Part shown: positions 20,941 to 63,059 of the stretch, piece after piece | Layout: each line of letters opens with the position of its first letter | Numbering within the stretch: position 1 is the first letter of the stretch | Assembly (NCBI GenBank): GCA_036925085.1 | Contig: JAUPFP010000003.1 | Coordinates: forward strand, 3,649,001 to 3,713,000 | DNA from: Brachycybe producta | Lineage: Eukaryota > Arthropoda > Diplopoda > Playtdesmida > Andrognathidae | Length of the DNA stretch: 64,000 bases | Direction: 5' to 3' | The notes under the pieces: generated by a model | The model's input: the letters and a program-made list of their open reading frames with translations, nothing else | Told to the model about the DNA's origin: nothing | Databases searched by the model: none | Position numbers and translations under genes: made by a program

Positions 20941-22808
20941 TGTGACAGAGTGAGGATTCCTCCTTGATTCTGTTCATCCTCTTTTGGAATCTAGATATAT
21001 AGACTGTTTTAAAAGAAATTTTATGTTTTATATTATTCTACAGTCAAGAATTTTCATTCTTATATAATGTTCTTAAAAAACTTGGAAAAAAAAAATGACA
21101 AAATATGCAAAAACATGCATTATAAAATTCATATATTTAGCTTCAGCATGATATGAATCATGTTCCTATCTCATTTAGCATGAATTCTGAGCCAGAATAC
21201 TTAACATGCATTTGCATGAACCTCCTTGCCCTAGAAATAACACATTGTCTCATGAGTCAAATGACAACTTCAATTATATGACTATCTGGATTCTTGTCAC
21301 TAGTTTTTAATTGTTTGGGTATTTTATGTACAGCCATTTTTACTTAAATCATAAAAAATGACCAGGATTGAAAGACCAATAGGTCCTAATCATTTATGAT
21401 CATTGATCACTTTGAAAAACATCGTGATGGATTTGTAAAATTAACTGTACAGAAAGAAAGTGTAATTGCAAAAGCAGAGACTGTATGAGAGAGAAAAAAA
21501 TTAAATTCTCTAAACCTTTGAGTGAAAAAACCATTACTCTCAGACAGTAAATACCATTGTAATGTCTGGTAAATACCACCTCTGGGATAAACTTTGCCAA
21601 ACCTGGTTACAAGTGATCTTTTGTGATTTACAAGTAAAATTTGCTTGTAAACTTGTAAAAATTCACTTGTAATTACAAGTGTACACTTGTACTTTTGTGT
21701 GAAATGCTAATAAGTAGATATTTTATAGAAACTTGTAACAAAAAATATACTCGTTACTGACAAGACTTCTAGTTTTGCGAAATGGACCCCAGGTCCAGCA
21801 AGATACCCGATATTTTAATATTATGGTAGAACAGTAGCTCACACATTATATATATTATATTTTTTAAAATATAAAAATTAAATATTAAAAGGAGAAAAAT
21901 TGGATTTTGAAAGCAGAGTAGCAAGTGCTCCACTTGCCAGTTGCTAATTATCTTGAAGTGAAATCTCGCAATTTTAGCATTTGAATATTGTACTAAAAGT
22001 ACTGAAAAATATTATCATGAAAATACTTTTAGATGATACATTTGCTATTCTAGTTTCTAACAAACTTTCAATTTCTATTTAAAGTTGTTTTTAAAAAAAA
22101 GCTCTGTAACCATATTTCTAAACCATATCCGCTTATATAAAAATGAGATTTAAATCTCTTGTAATCTTCAATAAACACAAGGGTCTCACGTGTAAATGGG
22201 TGAAGACCCCCAAAAACTCCCCATTAAACGAAGATTATCTACTTAAACCTTCTCTCTCCCACCTTTAACCCCTTGCAATGCAATCATTTGAAAATTTAAT
22301 CTCAGATTAAGATCGTAAAAAAAAATCCTCAAAAAATTGATTCAGAATTTCATATAAAAGTCGATTAAGGAGGGGGAGGGTTGCAACCCAAAAACGAAAA
22401 TTATATTCAGTGTATTTTTATTAAAAAGATTTTTTCATTTATAATTTTGATGATATTCATCTGGGGGGGGGTTTGGTTAGCGGCTAATAATGAAATATGT
22501 TTTTTTGGTTGCTTATTTTAAATTGGATTTTCTGTATTTAATGTTTGTAAAGATTGAATTTAAATATTTTTTTTGTTGGTTGTTGTGTTTTTATATATAA
22601 ATTTTATTTTTTTTTTTCCAATTTCAAAAACGTTTTATGGAGAAAGTTTTTATTAATGGAATATTTTGCATAAAACAATTTCGGTTTTTCTCAACAACAA
22701 ATAAGTCAGAAAACATTGTGTTTTTTATTTGCTTTGACTTTGTAGCACAAAGGTTGGAAATTTGTGTTTTTTTTTTTTTGGCAAAAAATATCAAAAATAT
22801 CTGCTCTT
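20941..22808. other. Gene-free stretch
   Basis: Contains a cluster of ACTTGTA/TACAAGT words (21608-21690), a lone CTAGTTTC word near 22050, and a G run near 22465. No gene is seen. Confidence 0.5.
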
Positions 22809-23125
22809 AAGCACCGTTTTCACGATGAAAGTTGTCACGATAGTTGCTGTCATGAGAGCAGCAACTATCGCGAGAACTATCATGTAGACCACATGATACT
22901 CACTATCGCACTGTTGAGATAGCACTATCACAACTATCTCGTTTGACTATAGATAGTTGGATAGTACTGTCGCAATATATTAATAGTTGTTGAGTGACCA
23001 CTTGTGTAGGGAAATTTGGCTTCTGTAGGGAAAGAGAGGCAACACTGTTGTTGACTGAATGATATCTGTGAAGTAGACGTCACACTGTCATGCGACACAA
23101 CTATCACGTTACTTCAACACGTGTA
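22809..23125. mobile_element. Family J foldback, copy J1
   Basis: Rich in CTATCACGATAGTT-type words (GTCACGATAGTTGC, GCAACTATCGCGAG, ACAACTATCACG). Its right part, from TAGGGAAATTTGGCTTCTG to CAACTATCACGTTACTTC, is the inverse complement of the right part of J2. Confidence 0.6.
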
Positions 23126-23209
23126 GACAGCCCACAGAGAGATCTCTGGTAGCCATTTGAAAGTGTCAGTTGAACGTTGACTTTCAAGTCTTTCGGTCTA
23201 TTGGCACCT

Positions 23210-23716
23210 CTGTTGTATACTTGAACACTAGGGACACAAGGGTCGGTACCTCAGGAGTCCAGAGGTAGAAAATAGTACTGTCGAATCGGCTTGCAAGTGG
23301 CTGCTGGTGAATCTTTCCGTCGGTCGTATTATTCGGTCAAGTGGCGGCAGTAATTCAAAGTCCCACGTCCCACAAATAAAGAAAGTCCACATATTGATTG
23401 CTATATAATTCGATCTCTTTTATTTCAAAGACATTGACTTGCTGTGGATTGAGAAGACAGTACCTAGGTAGACGATTCTGTGTATCAATCTCTGATCTAG
23501 TCTTCTTCTCAATCCACACGGTCCTGCTTATATACAGAAAATAACAATAGAACATGTGATTTACAAAACAAAGGCTCCAGGTGTGTCCAACTCTCTTGGA
23601 CACAACCAGGACCTAATAATAATTAACGAAAATATATAACAATAGAATCTATAAGATTCAAATAACTTAATTCTACTAAGAAGGATATACTCTTATCCTT
23701 CTTGATATACTTAACA
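23210..23716 (-). mobile_element. Possible LTR-type fossil (solo LTR-like)
   Basis: On the minus strand the segment opens TGTTAAGTATATC and has a TATATAAGC promoter-like box near 23535. An AATAAA-type signal follows near 23420, and it ends near TATACAACA. This order resembles a long terminal repeat. No internal genes are seen, and clear target duplications were not found. Family and age are uncertain. Confidence 0.3.
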
Positions 23717-23774
23717 GAATTCTCACTGGCCCTGCATCGTTGATTTCTCTAAGATAATTAAAACAACGACAGAA

Positions 23775-24004
23775 CAGTTGCATAGTTTACACAGTTGCAT
23801 AGTTTATGTAAAGGACAGCTATAGAAACACAAAACAAAACACAAATTTGTTTGTGTTTTGTCGCACAAATTTGTTGTGGTTTTGTCTTGAGCATACTGCT
23901 GACAGTTGTTTCAGTTTTTTTGTTTTCAAATTTTGATTTTTTTCTAGTGTTTTTGTCTCGAACTCATGTTGCACTTTTGTCAGCTTAATGTGGACCCGTC
24001 CTTA
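23775..24004 (-). mobile_element. Family H element, copy H1
   Basis: Ends with TTTTGTCAGCTTAATGTGG and ACCCGTCCTTA. The inside is dense in AACACAAAACAAAAC and TTGTTGTGGTTTTGTC. It matches H2-H4 in inverse orientation. Confidence 0.6.
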
Positions 24005-24728
24005 TGAAATATATCCTGATATTTACAGAGTGTGTTACAAAAAGGTATACACACTTTTGGTTGTTAATAACTGCCATGTTTATTTTATTAAAATTATTTT
24101 TATAATTATTAAGAGTAAATATTACAATAAAGATTAGATATACCAGATTAGATTATACCAGTTATTGCATCATACTGCTTTGATTCATGCCAATACAAAA
24201 TAAATACAATTAAATGAGTGAAAGTTACCCTTCTAGTTTCTAAAATACTTTCTAGTTTTTTTTTTAAATTTACTCCTGAAAGACAGAATAATCAGAGTCT
24301 GAGGACAGGAGCATAGCGGGGGGGGCTGTAACCCCAGAACTGTGAGGGGTGCAGGATGTTTTGGAGTGCAATGTTATGAGAGTTTGTAGGAGCGCAAGGG
24401 AGGAGGTAAATGGAACGAAATGTTTTAAGCAGCGGGTGGGTGGGTGGGGGCACAAACCAAGCTACGTCACTGTTTGAGGGGCGTGTTTCCACTTTAAACC
24501 ACCTTATGGCCCTCACGTAGTGGTAGTGGTAGTGGTAGTGGTCAGTGTAGAAATATTTCTGAGACACTCTGTATATTATATATTCATTTTCAGTTTGGTT
24601 ATTTTTTTCTTTTGATTCATTATGAAAATGAAGTGGATTTCTGTCTCTCTCTCTCTCGCTCTCTCGCTCGCTCTCTTTCTCCTGTCTTCCTCTTTCTCTC
24701 TCTCTCTCTCTCTTTCTCTATCTCTCTT

Positions 24729-24799
<71 letters not shown>

Positions 24800-25554
24800 T
24801 TTTGGCTTGTGTTTTTAATTTATTCACAGTGATAGTTTTTGAAGTCCCTGGGAAAATGTCATGAATTTGCATTTGACAAGTTTGTTGAATAAGCATGAAA
24901 ATAATTTCGTGGGCAATTGGCCCTATGATTATGAGCACAGAGAGACCCATCTCTGGAAAACGAATTGAAGGAGGAGGAGTTATGGGTGTTTAGCATTGAT
25001 TGAATGTAATTTCTGCTTGATTACATTTTCCATTGAAGTTCCACAGTATGTGGTGTATGTCCTTATAATGTATGTCTGTATGATGTGAGGTTCTTTTTTT
25101 TTTTGGTGGTGGTGGTGCTGTTAAGTGAACCGTGTGCAATAGAGCTTGAACGCCTCCTGTCGGAGATGCCTATTATGGTCTTAACAATTTGACTTTTTGT
25201 GACTTTTAAAATATGGGACCTCAAAATTGAGATATTTTCTTGTAATGTTCACTGAATCTTCTCCCCCATTTGTGAAACCCACAATAACAAAAAAAATAGG
25301 TTAAATTGGGCCTTAATAATTTTTTCTGCAGAAAGAGTTTGATTATTTTTTTTCTGTGGTGTTTTATTACTTTATTAGTGTAATTTACACCAGAAAACAT
25401 AATGTGCATCTTTGAAAGATGTAAGGTATGGATCACACATGCTGAAAAAAAACCACACATCAGAAAATAAAAATTCAGAAATAAAATTCAGTTATATTTC
25501 TGTGTTCTTTTGCACACAAAAGGTATGTGGTGCCCTTGGCACCAACTTAGTGCC
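24005..25554. other. Gene-free stretch with a family A fragment and CT repeat
   Basis: A family A right arm (GTTACCCTTCTAGTTTC) is at 24224-24300. A (CT)n block fills 24641-24800. (GGTAGT)n is near 24520. Nothing coding is seen. Confidence 0.5.
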
Positions 25555-25871
25555 TAATACCTTGTACAACACATGAGTTAAATGAATTCAAATTAAATGT
25601 GTTTATAGGTGAATTTTACGGAATCCAGTTAAGGACATGAACCAAATAAAAATTGACTTTAATTATTAATATTTTAAAATTGAAATACTAAATCAACATT
25701 GTGTCAATAGTTTATATATTTATATTTAAGTATTAACTCAATATTTTGAGATTAATTAACTGAATAAATTGAATTCGTATACATATTGTTTGGTTGTCCT
25801 TCACAGGGCTCTGTAGAACACGTTTATTATTTAAATGCATTTAAATTATCAGGTGTGTATACTAGGTATAA
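25555..25871 (-). mobile_element. MITE family F, copy F3
   Basis: Inverse orientation: TAATACCTTGTACAACACATG at the left and AGGTGTGTATACTAGGTATAA at the right. It forms an inverted pair with F4, 67 bp away. Confidence 0.8.
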
Positions 25872-25938
25872 GTTACAATTTTTCTGGTTTCAAATGAGAG
25901 TGACATCGACACTCAAGGAATTATAGTTTAATTTCGAC

Positions 25939-26238
25939 TTATACCTAGTACACACCTGATAATTTAAATATTAAATGTGTTCTACAGAGCATTTTGAAAT
26001 ACAAACAAACAATATGTCGAATTCTCAATTTATTCAGTTAATAATCAGAAAATATTGAGATTAATACTTAAATATAATTAGATAAACTATTGGCAAAATA
26101 TTGATTTCGCATTTCAATTTTAAAATATTAATAATAAAGTCAATTTTTATTTGTTTCATGTCCTTAACTGGATTCCGTAAAATTCACCTAAACACATTTA
26201 ATTTGAATTCATTTAACTCATGTGTGTACAAGGTATTA
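25939..26238 (+). mobile_element. MITE family F, copy F4
   Basis: TTATACCTAGTACACACCTG to GTGTACAAGGTATTA, with the shared interior. The copy is complete, with TTA at both edges. Confidence 0.8.
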
Positions 26239-26417
26239 AGCTCTGCTTTTTTTTTAGAAAAAAATCAATCAAGAAACCGTGACGAGTTAAATGATTTTTT
26301 TAAAAAAATGTTGCTAATTTTTGTGGCTCGCTTCGCTCGCTAGAAAAAAAAAATATTGAAAAGGAGAGATGGAGCTCATGCGGAATATTGCTGACCTACG
26401 ATTTTGTTGCCTGTAGT

Positions 26418-26876
26418 CAGGGGAGGATCTAGCTTTTTTGGGCCCTTAGCTTGAGGTCTTTCTTGGCCCATTTTTTTAAAAAAAAATTAATAAAATATAT
26501 AAATGCTGTTTGTAGCATACAGTAAAAATATACTGTTTAAACTTAAGATAATTGCAGTGGCGTTACTAAGGGTTGGTGTCATCCAGTGCGATAACTCTTG
26601 ATGTCACCAACTCCCAACTTCCTCCATAGACCTCCTCCAAGTCCTCCTGTATCAGGCCAAATAGAATCTATAATAATGTGGGTAAATGGGTAAATTTAGG
26701 CCCTAAATTTACAAAGGACGTAAGAATTAAACAATAGAATGCGAGGTCAAATTGTAGTTATTATTATTTGAGGCTAATAATGACTCTCTTTTAACAACAA
26801 CACGATACTTTGCATTGTGTCTTGATGGGCCCTCCTAAAAATTTGGGGCCCTGAGCTCAAGCTCAATTAGCACCTA
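26418..26876. mobile_element. hAT-type non-autonomous element with 8-bp target duplication
   Basis: Begins CAGGGGAGGATCTAGC and ends GCTCAATTAGCACCTA. CCTGTAGT occurs at 26410-26417 and again at 26877-26884, an exact 8-bp duplication. The interior has GCAGTGGCGTTACTAAGG at 26553, which may be a second, nested element. No transposase is seen. Confidence 0.6.
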
Positions 26877-26884
26877 CCTGTAGT

Positions 26885-27837
26885 ATACAGTGATAATTGA
26901 AGTTTTAATTTAGCAAAAAAAAAATACAAAACAAAAACTTTTATTTTCATAAATTATAAATTTTCATAAATCATTTTTTTGTGTTTTACATTTTTATGGC
27001 GTTTGTGTGGTTAAAACATACTAAATCAATTAAATGTGAATTATTTGTTTATACTTTTATAATTAGAAGTAAAATGCAAAGAACTCCCCCTCCCTCCCTC
27101 CCTCCAATCTTTAAAAAAAAACTTTCATTTTGTATTATTTTTTATGGTTTGAAAGGTGAAATGAAAGAAATATTTCTTATATTTTCTAAAGCAAAAAGCA
27201 ATTCTTCATAAACATTAGATTTTGACACAAAAAAAAAATTGAATTAGACCCTCAGAAAATAAAAGACAGTGAATTAAGCGTAAATTAAAAGTTATTCAAG
27301 TGTGTATTTCAGTGTGGGTTAGAGAGAGGTTTTTTTTCTTTCTAGTTTTGAATTTGTGAGGGTAAAGAAGTAGAGGGGTAATTTTTTTTTTGTTGTTGTT
27401 ATTGTAAAAGTCATATCTTTCTCTCTTATTTATGTCAGAACAAAACAGAAAATAAATGACTTTTTTTTCTGCTTTAGACTAATATAATAAAGTGAATTTC
27501 AATATTGTGTGTTCAAATGTGATGATGTCAGGGGTTGAAAAGGAGGTTTAAGGAGGAGAGTAGGGGAGAGTCACATACACACACACAGGGTTTTTTTTTA
27601 ATATACATATTATTAGATGATTATGACAAATTATTTTATTTAAATATATATATACACTATATATAATCTTACATTAAAATCTTTTGTATTAAAATAAACT
27701 TTTAATTTGCTTTTTTTTTTGTATAATTATGAAAACAGCTGTTTTTCAAATGACAAGAAGCCACAAAAAAAATTACAAAAGTTTGTTATTTTTTTGTTTA
27801 AATAAACTTAAATCTGGCCGATGGTCGATTCCATACA
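26885..27837. other. Gene-free AT-rich stretch
   Basis: Contains a (TCCC)n block near 27090, an (AC)n near 27570 and TA blocks near 27640. No gene is seen. Confidence 0.5.
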
Positions 27838-28238
27838 TAAAAGCTGACAAAACAGGAGTTCGAGACAAAAACGCAACAAAAACGCAACAAAAATGCAACA
27901 AGAATGCAACAAAAAGCAGATTTTTAAAATAAAACAAAACTGAAGCAATTGCGGGTCCCTAGCTATATGCCTCTGGCCAGCATGTACTCAAGACAAAACT
28001 ACAACAAATTTGTGAAACAACACAAACAAATTTGGGTTTTGTTTTTGTTTCTGTAGCTGTTGACAAAATGTTGCATAAGACAAAGACAAAACGGAAGACT
28101 TGGAATAGTTTGTGAAATTGCAGACCAAAAACAAAACACAAAAGTAGCAGAAATGTTTTAGTACTGTCGCCAATTTGTCTAGAAACACTGAGTTTCTGTT
28201 TTGTTTGTGTTTTGGCAGCTTGATATGGACCCAGCCTT
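27838..28238 (+). mobile_element. Family H element, copy H2
   Basis: Starts AAGCTGACAAAACAGGAG and ends GGCAGCTTGATATGGACCC. The inside repeats AACGCAACAAAAA and contains GTTGACAAAATGTTGC and CTGTCGCCAATTTGTC. Confidence 0.65.
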
Positions 28239-28740
28239 AACACAAAACAAAACTGAAACAACTGTCAACAGTTTACGAAAAACAAAACCACAACAAATTT
28301 GTGTGTCACAAAACACAAACAAATTTGGGTTTTGTTTTGTGTTTATATAGGTGTCTCCTACGTAAACTGTATGCAACTGCTCTGTTGTTGTTTTAATACT
28401 AAGTGTTCACATCTGCAGACAGACAACAGTTGACAAAATGTTGCATTTTATTGAGACAAAATAAAAACATTTTGATGTTTAAAGACTTGCTACGAGACAT
28501 GGAATTGTTTGCGAAATTGCAGACAAAACCAAAACACAAAAGTTGCAGAAATGTTTTAGAATTGTCGCCAATTTGTTTTGAAACGATATGTTTCTGCTTT
28601 GTTTTTGTTTTGTCAGCTTGGTGTGGATCGGACAAAAACACAACAAAAAATCCGAAAAAAGTAGTGTTTGAAAAACAAAACAAAACAAAACTGAAACATC
28701 TGTCAGCAGTATTCCATTTAGCGCATTAAACAACCTGGCC
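28239..28740 (+). mobile_element. Family H element, copy H3
   Basis: Abuts H2. It has the same blocks: AACAACTGTCAACAGTTTACG, GTTGACAAAATGTTGC, TTGTCGCCAATTTG and TTTTGTCAGCTTGGTGTGG. Its outer limits are blurred by a further partial unit. Confidence 0.55.
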
Positions 28741-29468
28741 GTTTATTCAATTTCGCGCTAAATCAGCCTCCTCTTCCTTTTTCCTAGCCTAGCTTTTTTT
28801 TTTTCTCTCTTCTTCTTCTTCTTCCAGATCTTCTATAAAATGTAATATATAAATATATGAGCGGAGGCGTGGCGCTCTTATTTGAAATGATATAACTTGT
28901 CACAAAAGAGCTCATATATTGGGACATTATTATTATGTTTTTTTTTTGTACAACAAAAAGCCCTCTTTTTATGTGAGCTGCGTTTTTGCCATTGAAAATT
29001 ATTGATATATTTATCTATACGGTATATATAGAGAGAGTGGGACTTTTGAGGGTGGGAGAGAGAGAGAGAAAAAAAATTCCATCCAATGATATTCGAGGAC
29101 CTCGGTCAAATCCGTTCAATTCATTGGCGGTGCTAATACGACCGCCGGCTGGCTCGAGATATCGACTCCCTTCTCTTTCCTTCTCCGCCCGGCATATGCA
29201 TCATCATCATCATCATCATCATTGTTGAAGGGAAGAGAAAACATATTAGGAAATCATTTGCGCAAATCTCGCGCCCACTTTTGTTTAATTCATTGGCATA
29301 ACCTCGAATAGAGTCCTTTTTTTGGGGGGGTGGAAGTTCCCAAAAAAAGTATTTTTGCATTCAGTATGTTGCTCTCGATCGCTTTACTTCGTGTCTAAAA
29401 ACTCCTACCTAAAGCTATCTATATATAGTTTTATTTTGGTTGTTGTTGTCATCATCATCATTATCATC
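28741..29468 (+). promoter_or_regulatory. Presumed Dbx promoter and 5' leader
   Basis: This 700-bp stretch is largely free of the repeat families. TATATATA lies at 29023-29030. The 12-mer AATTCATTGGCR occurs at about 29118 and 29287; it contains ATTGG, the complement of CCAAT. GC-richer sequence lies at 29090-29195. A (CAT)n block is at 29198-29221. The transcription start cannot be set from sequence alone. Confidence 0.4.
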
Positions 29469-59785
<30,317 letters not shown>

Positions 59786-59852
59786 CTGTAACTGTAATTA
59801 AAAGATGAAGGATCGAACTCGGAACGTTTTTTCGGAGACAAAATGTGTGGAA

Positions 59853-59858
59853 AATAAA
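59853..59858 (+). terminator. Candidate Dbx poly(A) signal AATAAA
   Basis: AATAAA lies 68 bp after the Dbx stop codon. If used, the mRNA would end near 59875, before the minisatellite. Confidence 0.5.
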
Positions 59859-59889
59859 AATTCATTTTAAGGTGTTTTAGGAACTTGTG

Positions 59890-60440
59890 TGGTCAGTGGT
59901 CACCTAAGAGCCTTGGAAAGTGGACCACTTTTGAGTGGTCACCTAATCACCTAAGAACCTTGGCACGTGGACAACTTTTGAGTGGTCATCCAATAGCCAT
60001 GGCGCATGGGCCACTTTTGAGTGGTCACCCAATAGCCATGGCGCATGGGCCACTTTTGAGTGGTCACCCAATAGCCATGGCGCATGGGCCACTTTTGAGT
60101 GGTCACCCAATAGCCATGGCGCATGGGCCACTTTTGAGTGGTCACCCAATAGCCATGGCGCATGGGCCACTTTTGAGTGGTCACCCAATAGCCATGGCAT
60201 ATGGGCCACTTTTGAGTGGTCACCCAATAGCCATGGCATATGGGCCACTTTTGAGTGGTCACCCAATAGCCATGGCGCATGGGCCACTTTTGAGTGGTCA
60301 CCCAATAGCCATGGCATATGGGCCACTTTTGAGTGGTCACCCAATATCCATAGCACATGAGCCACTTTTTAATGGTCACCAAAAAGCCTTGGCACGTGGA
60401 CCACTTTTGTGTGGTCACCTAAGAGCTGTGGTCAAACTCG
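59890..60440. repeat. 39-bp minisatellite after Dbx
   Basis: About 13 units. CCACTTTTGAGTGG recurs at exactly 39-bp steps from 60011 to 60401, with two looser units at 59925 and 59971. A unit reads CCACTTTTGAGTGGTCACCC then AATAGCCATGGCGCATGGG. Each holds a 5-bp-stem hairpin (CCACT/AGTGG) and CCATGG. As 39 is divisible by three, open frames appear on both strands; these are by-products of the repeat. Confidence 0.9.
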
Positions 60441-60714
60441 ACTAATCAAAAGTTGTCCGTGTGCGAAGGCCTCTAAGAAACGTTTTTTGGATAAAGTTTC
60501 AGACGTGTGAACACTTAAAAGTGACCACTATAGAAGCACTTAGCATTTTTTTCTCTCTCAATGGTGGACATCTTTAAGTTGACCACACTGACCACTATAT
60601 GAAAGACTGATTGATTTTCAATGCAAATCAGAAGAATTTTCAATTGAAAATTTAAGATAAATTTTTCCCCCTTAATGAGACTAATTAATTATAAAACCAT
60701 CGAGAGGTATAATA

Positions 60715-60754
<40 letters not shown>

Positions 60755-60959
60755 TATGTCACTTCAATTGAAAATTCATTGTAACATAAATTATGATTAT
60801 TTTGAAATTATTAAATCAAGTTAAAACTTTAATTAATAAGCAATTGTTTTTTCTTCTTCTTCTAATCGAATAGATTTAGGTTTTCAACGCTTAAATTGGA
60901 AACTTGGATCACTTTGGAATTGCTAAAGTAAAAAAAAAAAAACTATCAAAAGTGGGAAC
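60441..60959. other. Flank of the minisatellite
   Basis: Contains loose GACCACT/AGTGACC words to about 60605, then AT-rich sequence with (AAT)n at 60711-60752. No gene is seen. Confidence 0.5.
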
Positions 60960-62240
60960 TAAATTAGACAAAGAGCTAAATCAGACAACAACTAAAACTG
61001 GATGTGAGCTAAGTTGAACAAGAGCTAAACACGACAATAAGTTGATCTAGACAGTGAGGAAAATTAAATAAGAACTAAACTCGACCTGAGGTTAAAGTGG
61101 ATAAGAACTAAACTGGAAAAAAATAATTTAGACAAGAGCTAAACTACATCAAACAATGTGGCCAAGTGCTAAACAGCACTAGAATTAAACTGGACGTCAT
61201 TTAAACTTGTCAAGAGCTAAACTACATCAGAGTTAAAGTGGCCAAGAGCCAAACTGTGCAATAACTAAAATGAACAAGAACTAAACTTGACAAGACCTAA
61301 TGTGAACAAGAGCTAAAGTACATAAAGGTTAAAGTTGTCAAGGGCTAAACAAGACTAGAATTAAACTGGAAAGGAGCTAAACTGAACAAGAACTAATCTG
61401 AACTGAACAAGAGATAAACTACATCAAAGTTTAAATGGCCAAAAGCTAAAGTGAACAAAAACTAAACTGAACAAAAACTAAACTGAACAAAACCTAAACT
61501 GGACAAGAGCTAAATTACATCAAAGTGGCCAAGAACTAAACTGGACAATAAACTGGACAAGAGCTAAAGTACATCAGGGTTAAAGTTGTCAAGGGATAAA
61601 CAAGACTAGAATTAAACTGAAAAGGAGCTAAACTGGACAAGAACTAATCTCAACTGAACAAGAGCGAAACTACATCAAAGTTTAAATGGTCAAAAGCTAA
61701 ACTGAACAAGAACTAAACTGAACAAAAACTAAACTGGACAAAACCTAAACTGGACAAGAGCTAAATAGGACTAGAATCAAACTGGGCATAATTTAAACTT
61801 GACAAGAGCTAAACTACATCAGTGTTAAAGTGGCCAAGAGCCAAACTGGCCAAGAACTAAAATGGACAAGAACTAAACGTGACAAGACCTAATGTGAACA
61901 AGAGCTAAAGTACATTAGGGTTAAAGTTGCCAAGGGCTAAACATGACTAGAATTAAACTGGACAAGAAGTAATCTGAACTGAACAAGAGCTAAAATACAT
62001 CAAAGTTTAAATGGACAAAAGCTAAACTGAACAAGAACTAAACTGAACAAAAACTAAACTGGACAAGAGCTAAACTACATCAGAGTTAAAGTGGCCAAGA
62101 ACCAAACTGGTCAAGAGCCAAACTAGATAAAAGCCAAAGTATATAAAAGCTAAACTAAACAAAAACTAAAATTGCAAAAGCTAATTAGTCAATCTATAAC
62201 TAAACTAAAAAAAAAGTGCTAAACTGATCAAAAAGGCTAA
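60960..62240. repeat. 1.3-kb degenerate AGCTAAACTGGACAAG tract
   Basis: Dozens of 15-19 bp units of the type GACAAGAGCTAAACTG, with variants AACTAAACTGAACAAA. There is a higher-order pattern: the block with ACATCAAAGTTTAAATGG recurs at about 61426, 61671 and 61997, and the block GTCAAGGGCTAAACAAGACT at about 61334, 61588 and 61927. No codon-like signal. Confidence 0.8.
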
Positions 62241-63059
62241 ACTGTTTGGCGTTTTCGATTCAGTCTACAATCAGCAACCAACCAACCTCTAATAATAATC
62301 ATCTTCTGAAGGAGATTTTTCCGTTCCTCCACTCTCCGCCTCCAACCCTCTCTCTCTCTTTCTAACCCTTCAAACCTCCAAATATAAAAACATACAAGAG
62401 AAACAACAACCTCCTAAATTTGATAGTTTCGAAACCTCCTTCACCATTCTTCTTCTTCTTCTTAGCTTTTTTTTTTTTGGTTGTTGTTGGGAGGTTGTTG
62501 CAATTTTTATGTGTTTTTTCTGTGTGTAAAAATATGGAGGTGGGAGTTATAAAAAAAAAATACCCAAAACAAACCACTCTAGCATTTTATGGAACGTGAA
62601 ATAGGCGTTTACTGGTATGGCACAAACACAATTTTCTAGTTTTTAGACACAACATACACACACATCAATAGAAAAAATATGTGTGTTTTATATTGAACAT
62701 TGTTGAAATTTGGTATATAGAAAGAGACCTTAAAATTGAAAAAAAAGGCCCTTTGTTGTAATGTGTGTGTGATATTTCATGTTTCCAATCTATGTATTTG
62801 GTTATAACCTCCATATACAAATGTATATGACTTTCCAAAGTACGGTTATTTGGGGTTTTTTTTAAAGGTGGCTGGATATTATGAAGGAGGAGGTTTTCTT
62901 GCTCTTTCTCATATATTCCCCTTCCACACTATTCTTCTAAATGTTTTTTATAAAGGGGTGGTTGTAGAGGGTTCGAGGGGTGGTTTGTCTATGATATACG
63001 TCAGCCAATACCAAAAGCTGTCACAACAAGCTGCTGCTACTTGCTATGAGTCCTAATAC
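62241..63059. other. Gene-free stretch
   Basis: Pyrimidine-rich and AT-rich simple sequence; no gene or repeat family member recognised. Confidence 0.5.

Noticed and set aside
29322-29468. Longer Dbx N-terminus starting at 29322
   Set aside because: The frame is open but the added residues show no similarity, whereas MFPNVLGP at 29469 matches the known DBX N-terminus.
59890-60440. CRISPR array
   Set aside because: Units are contiguous without spacers, and the DNA is eukaryotic.
59885-60445. 186-codon open frame (GHPIAMAHGPLLS repeats) and two antisense frames
   Set aside because: All are by-products of the 39-bp minisatellite, which has no stop in several frames. No start context or similarity supports a protein.
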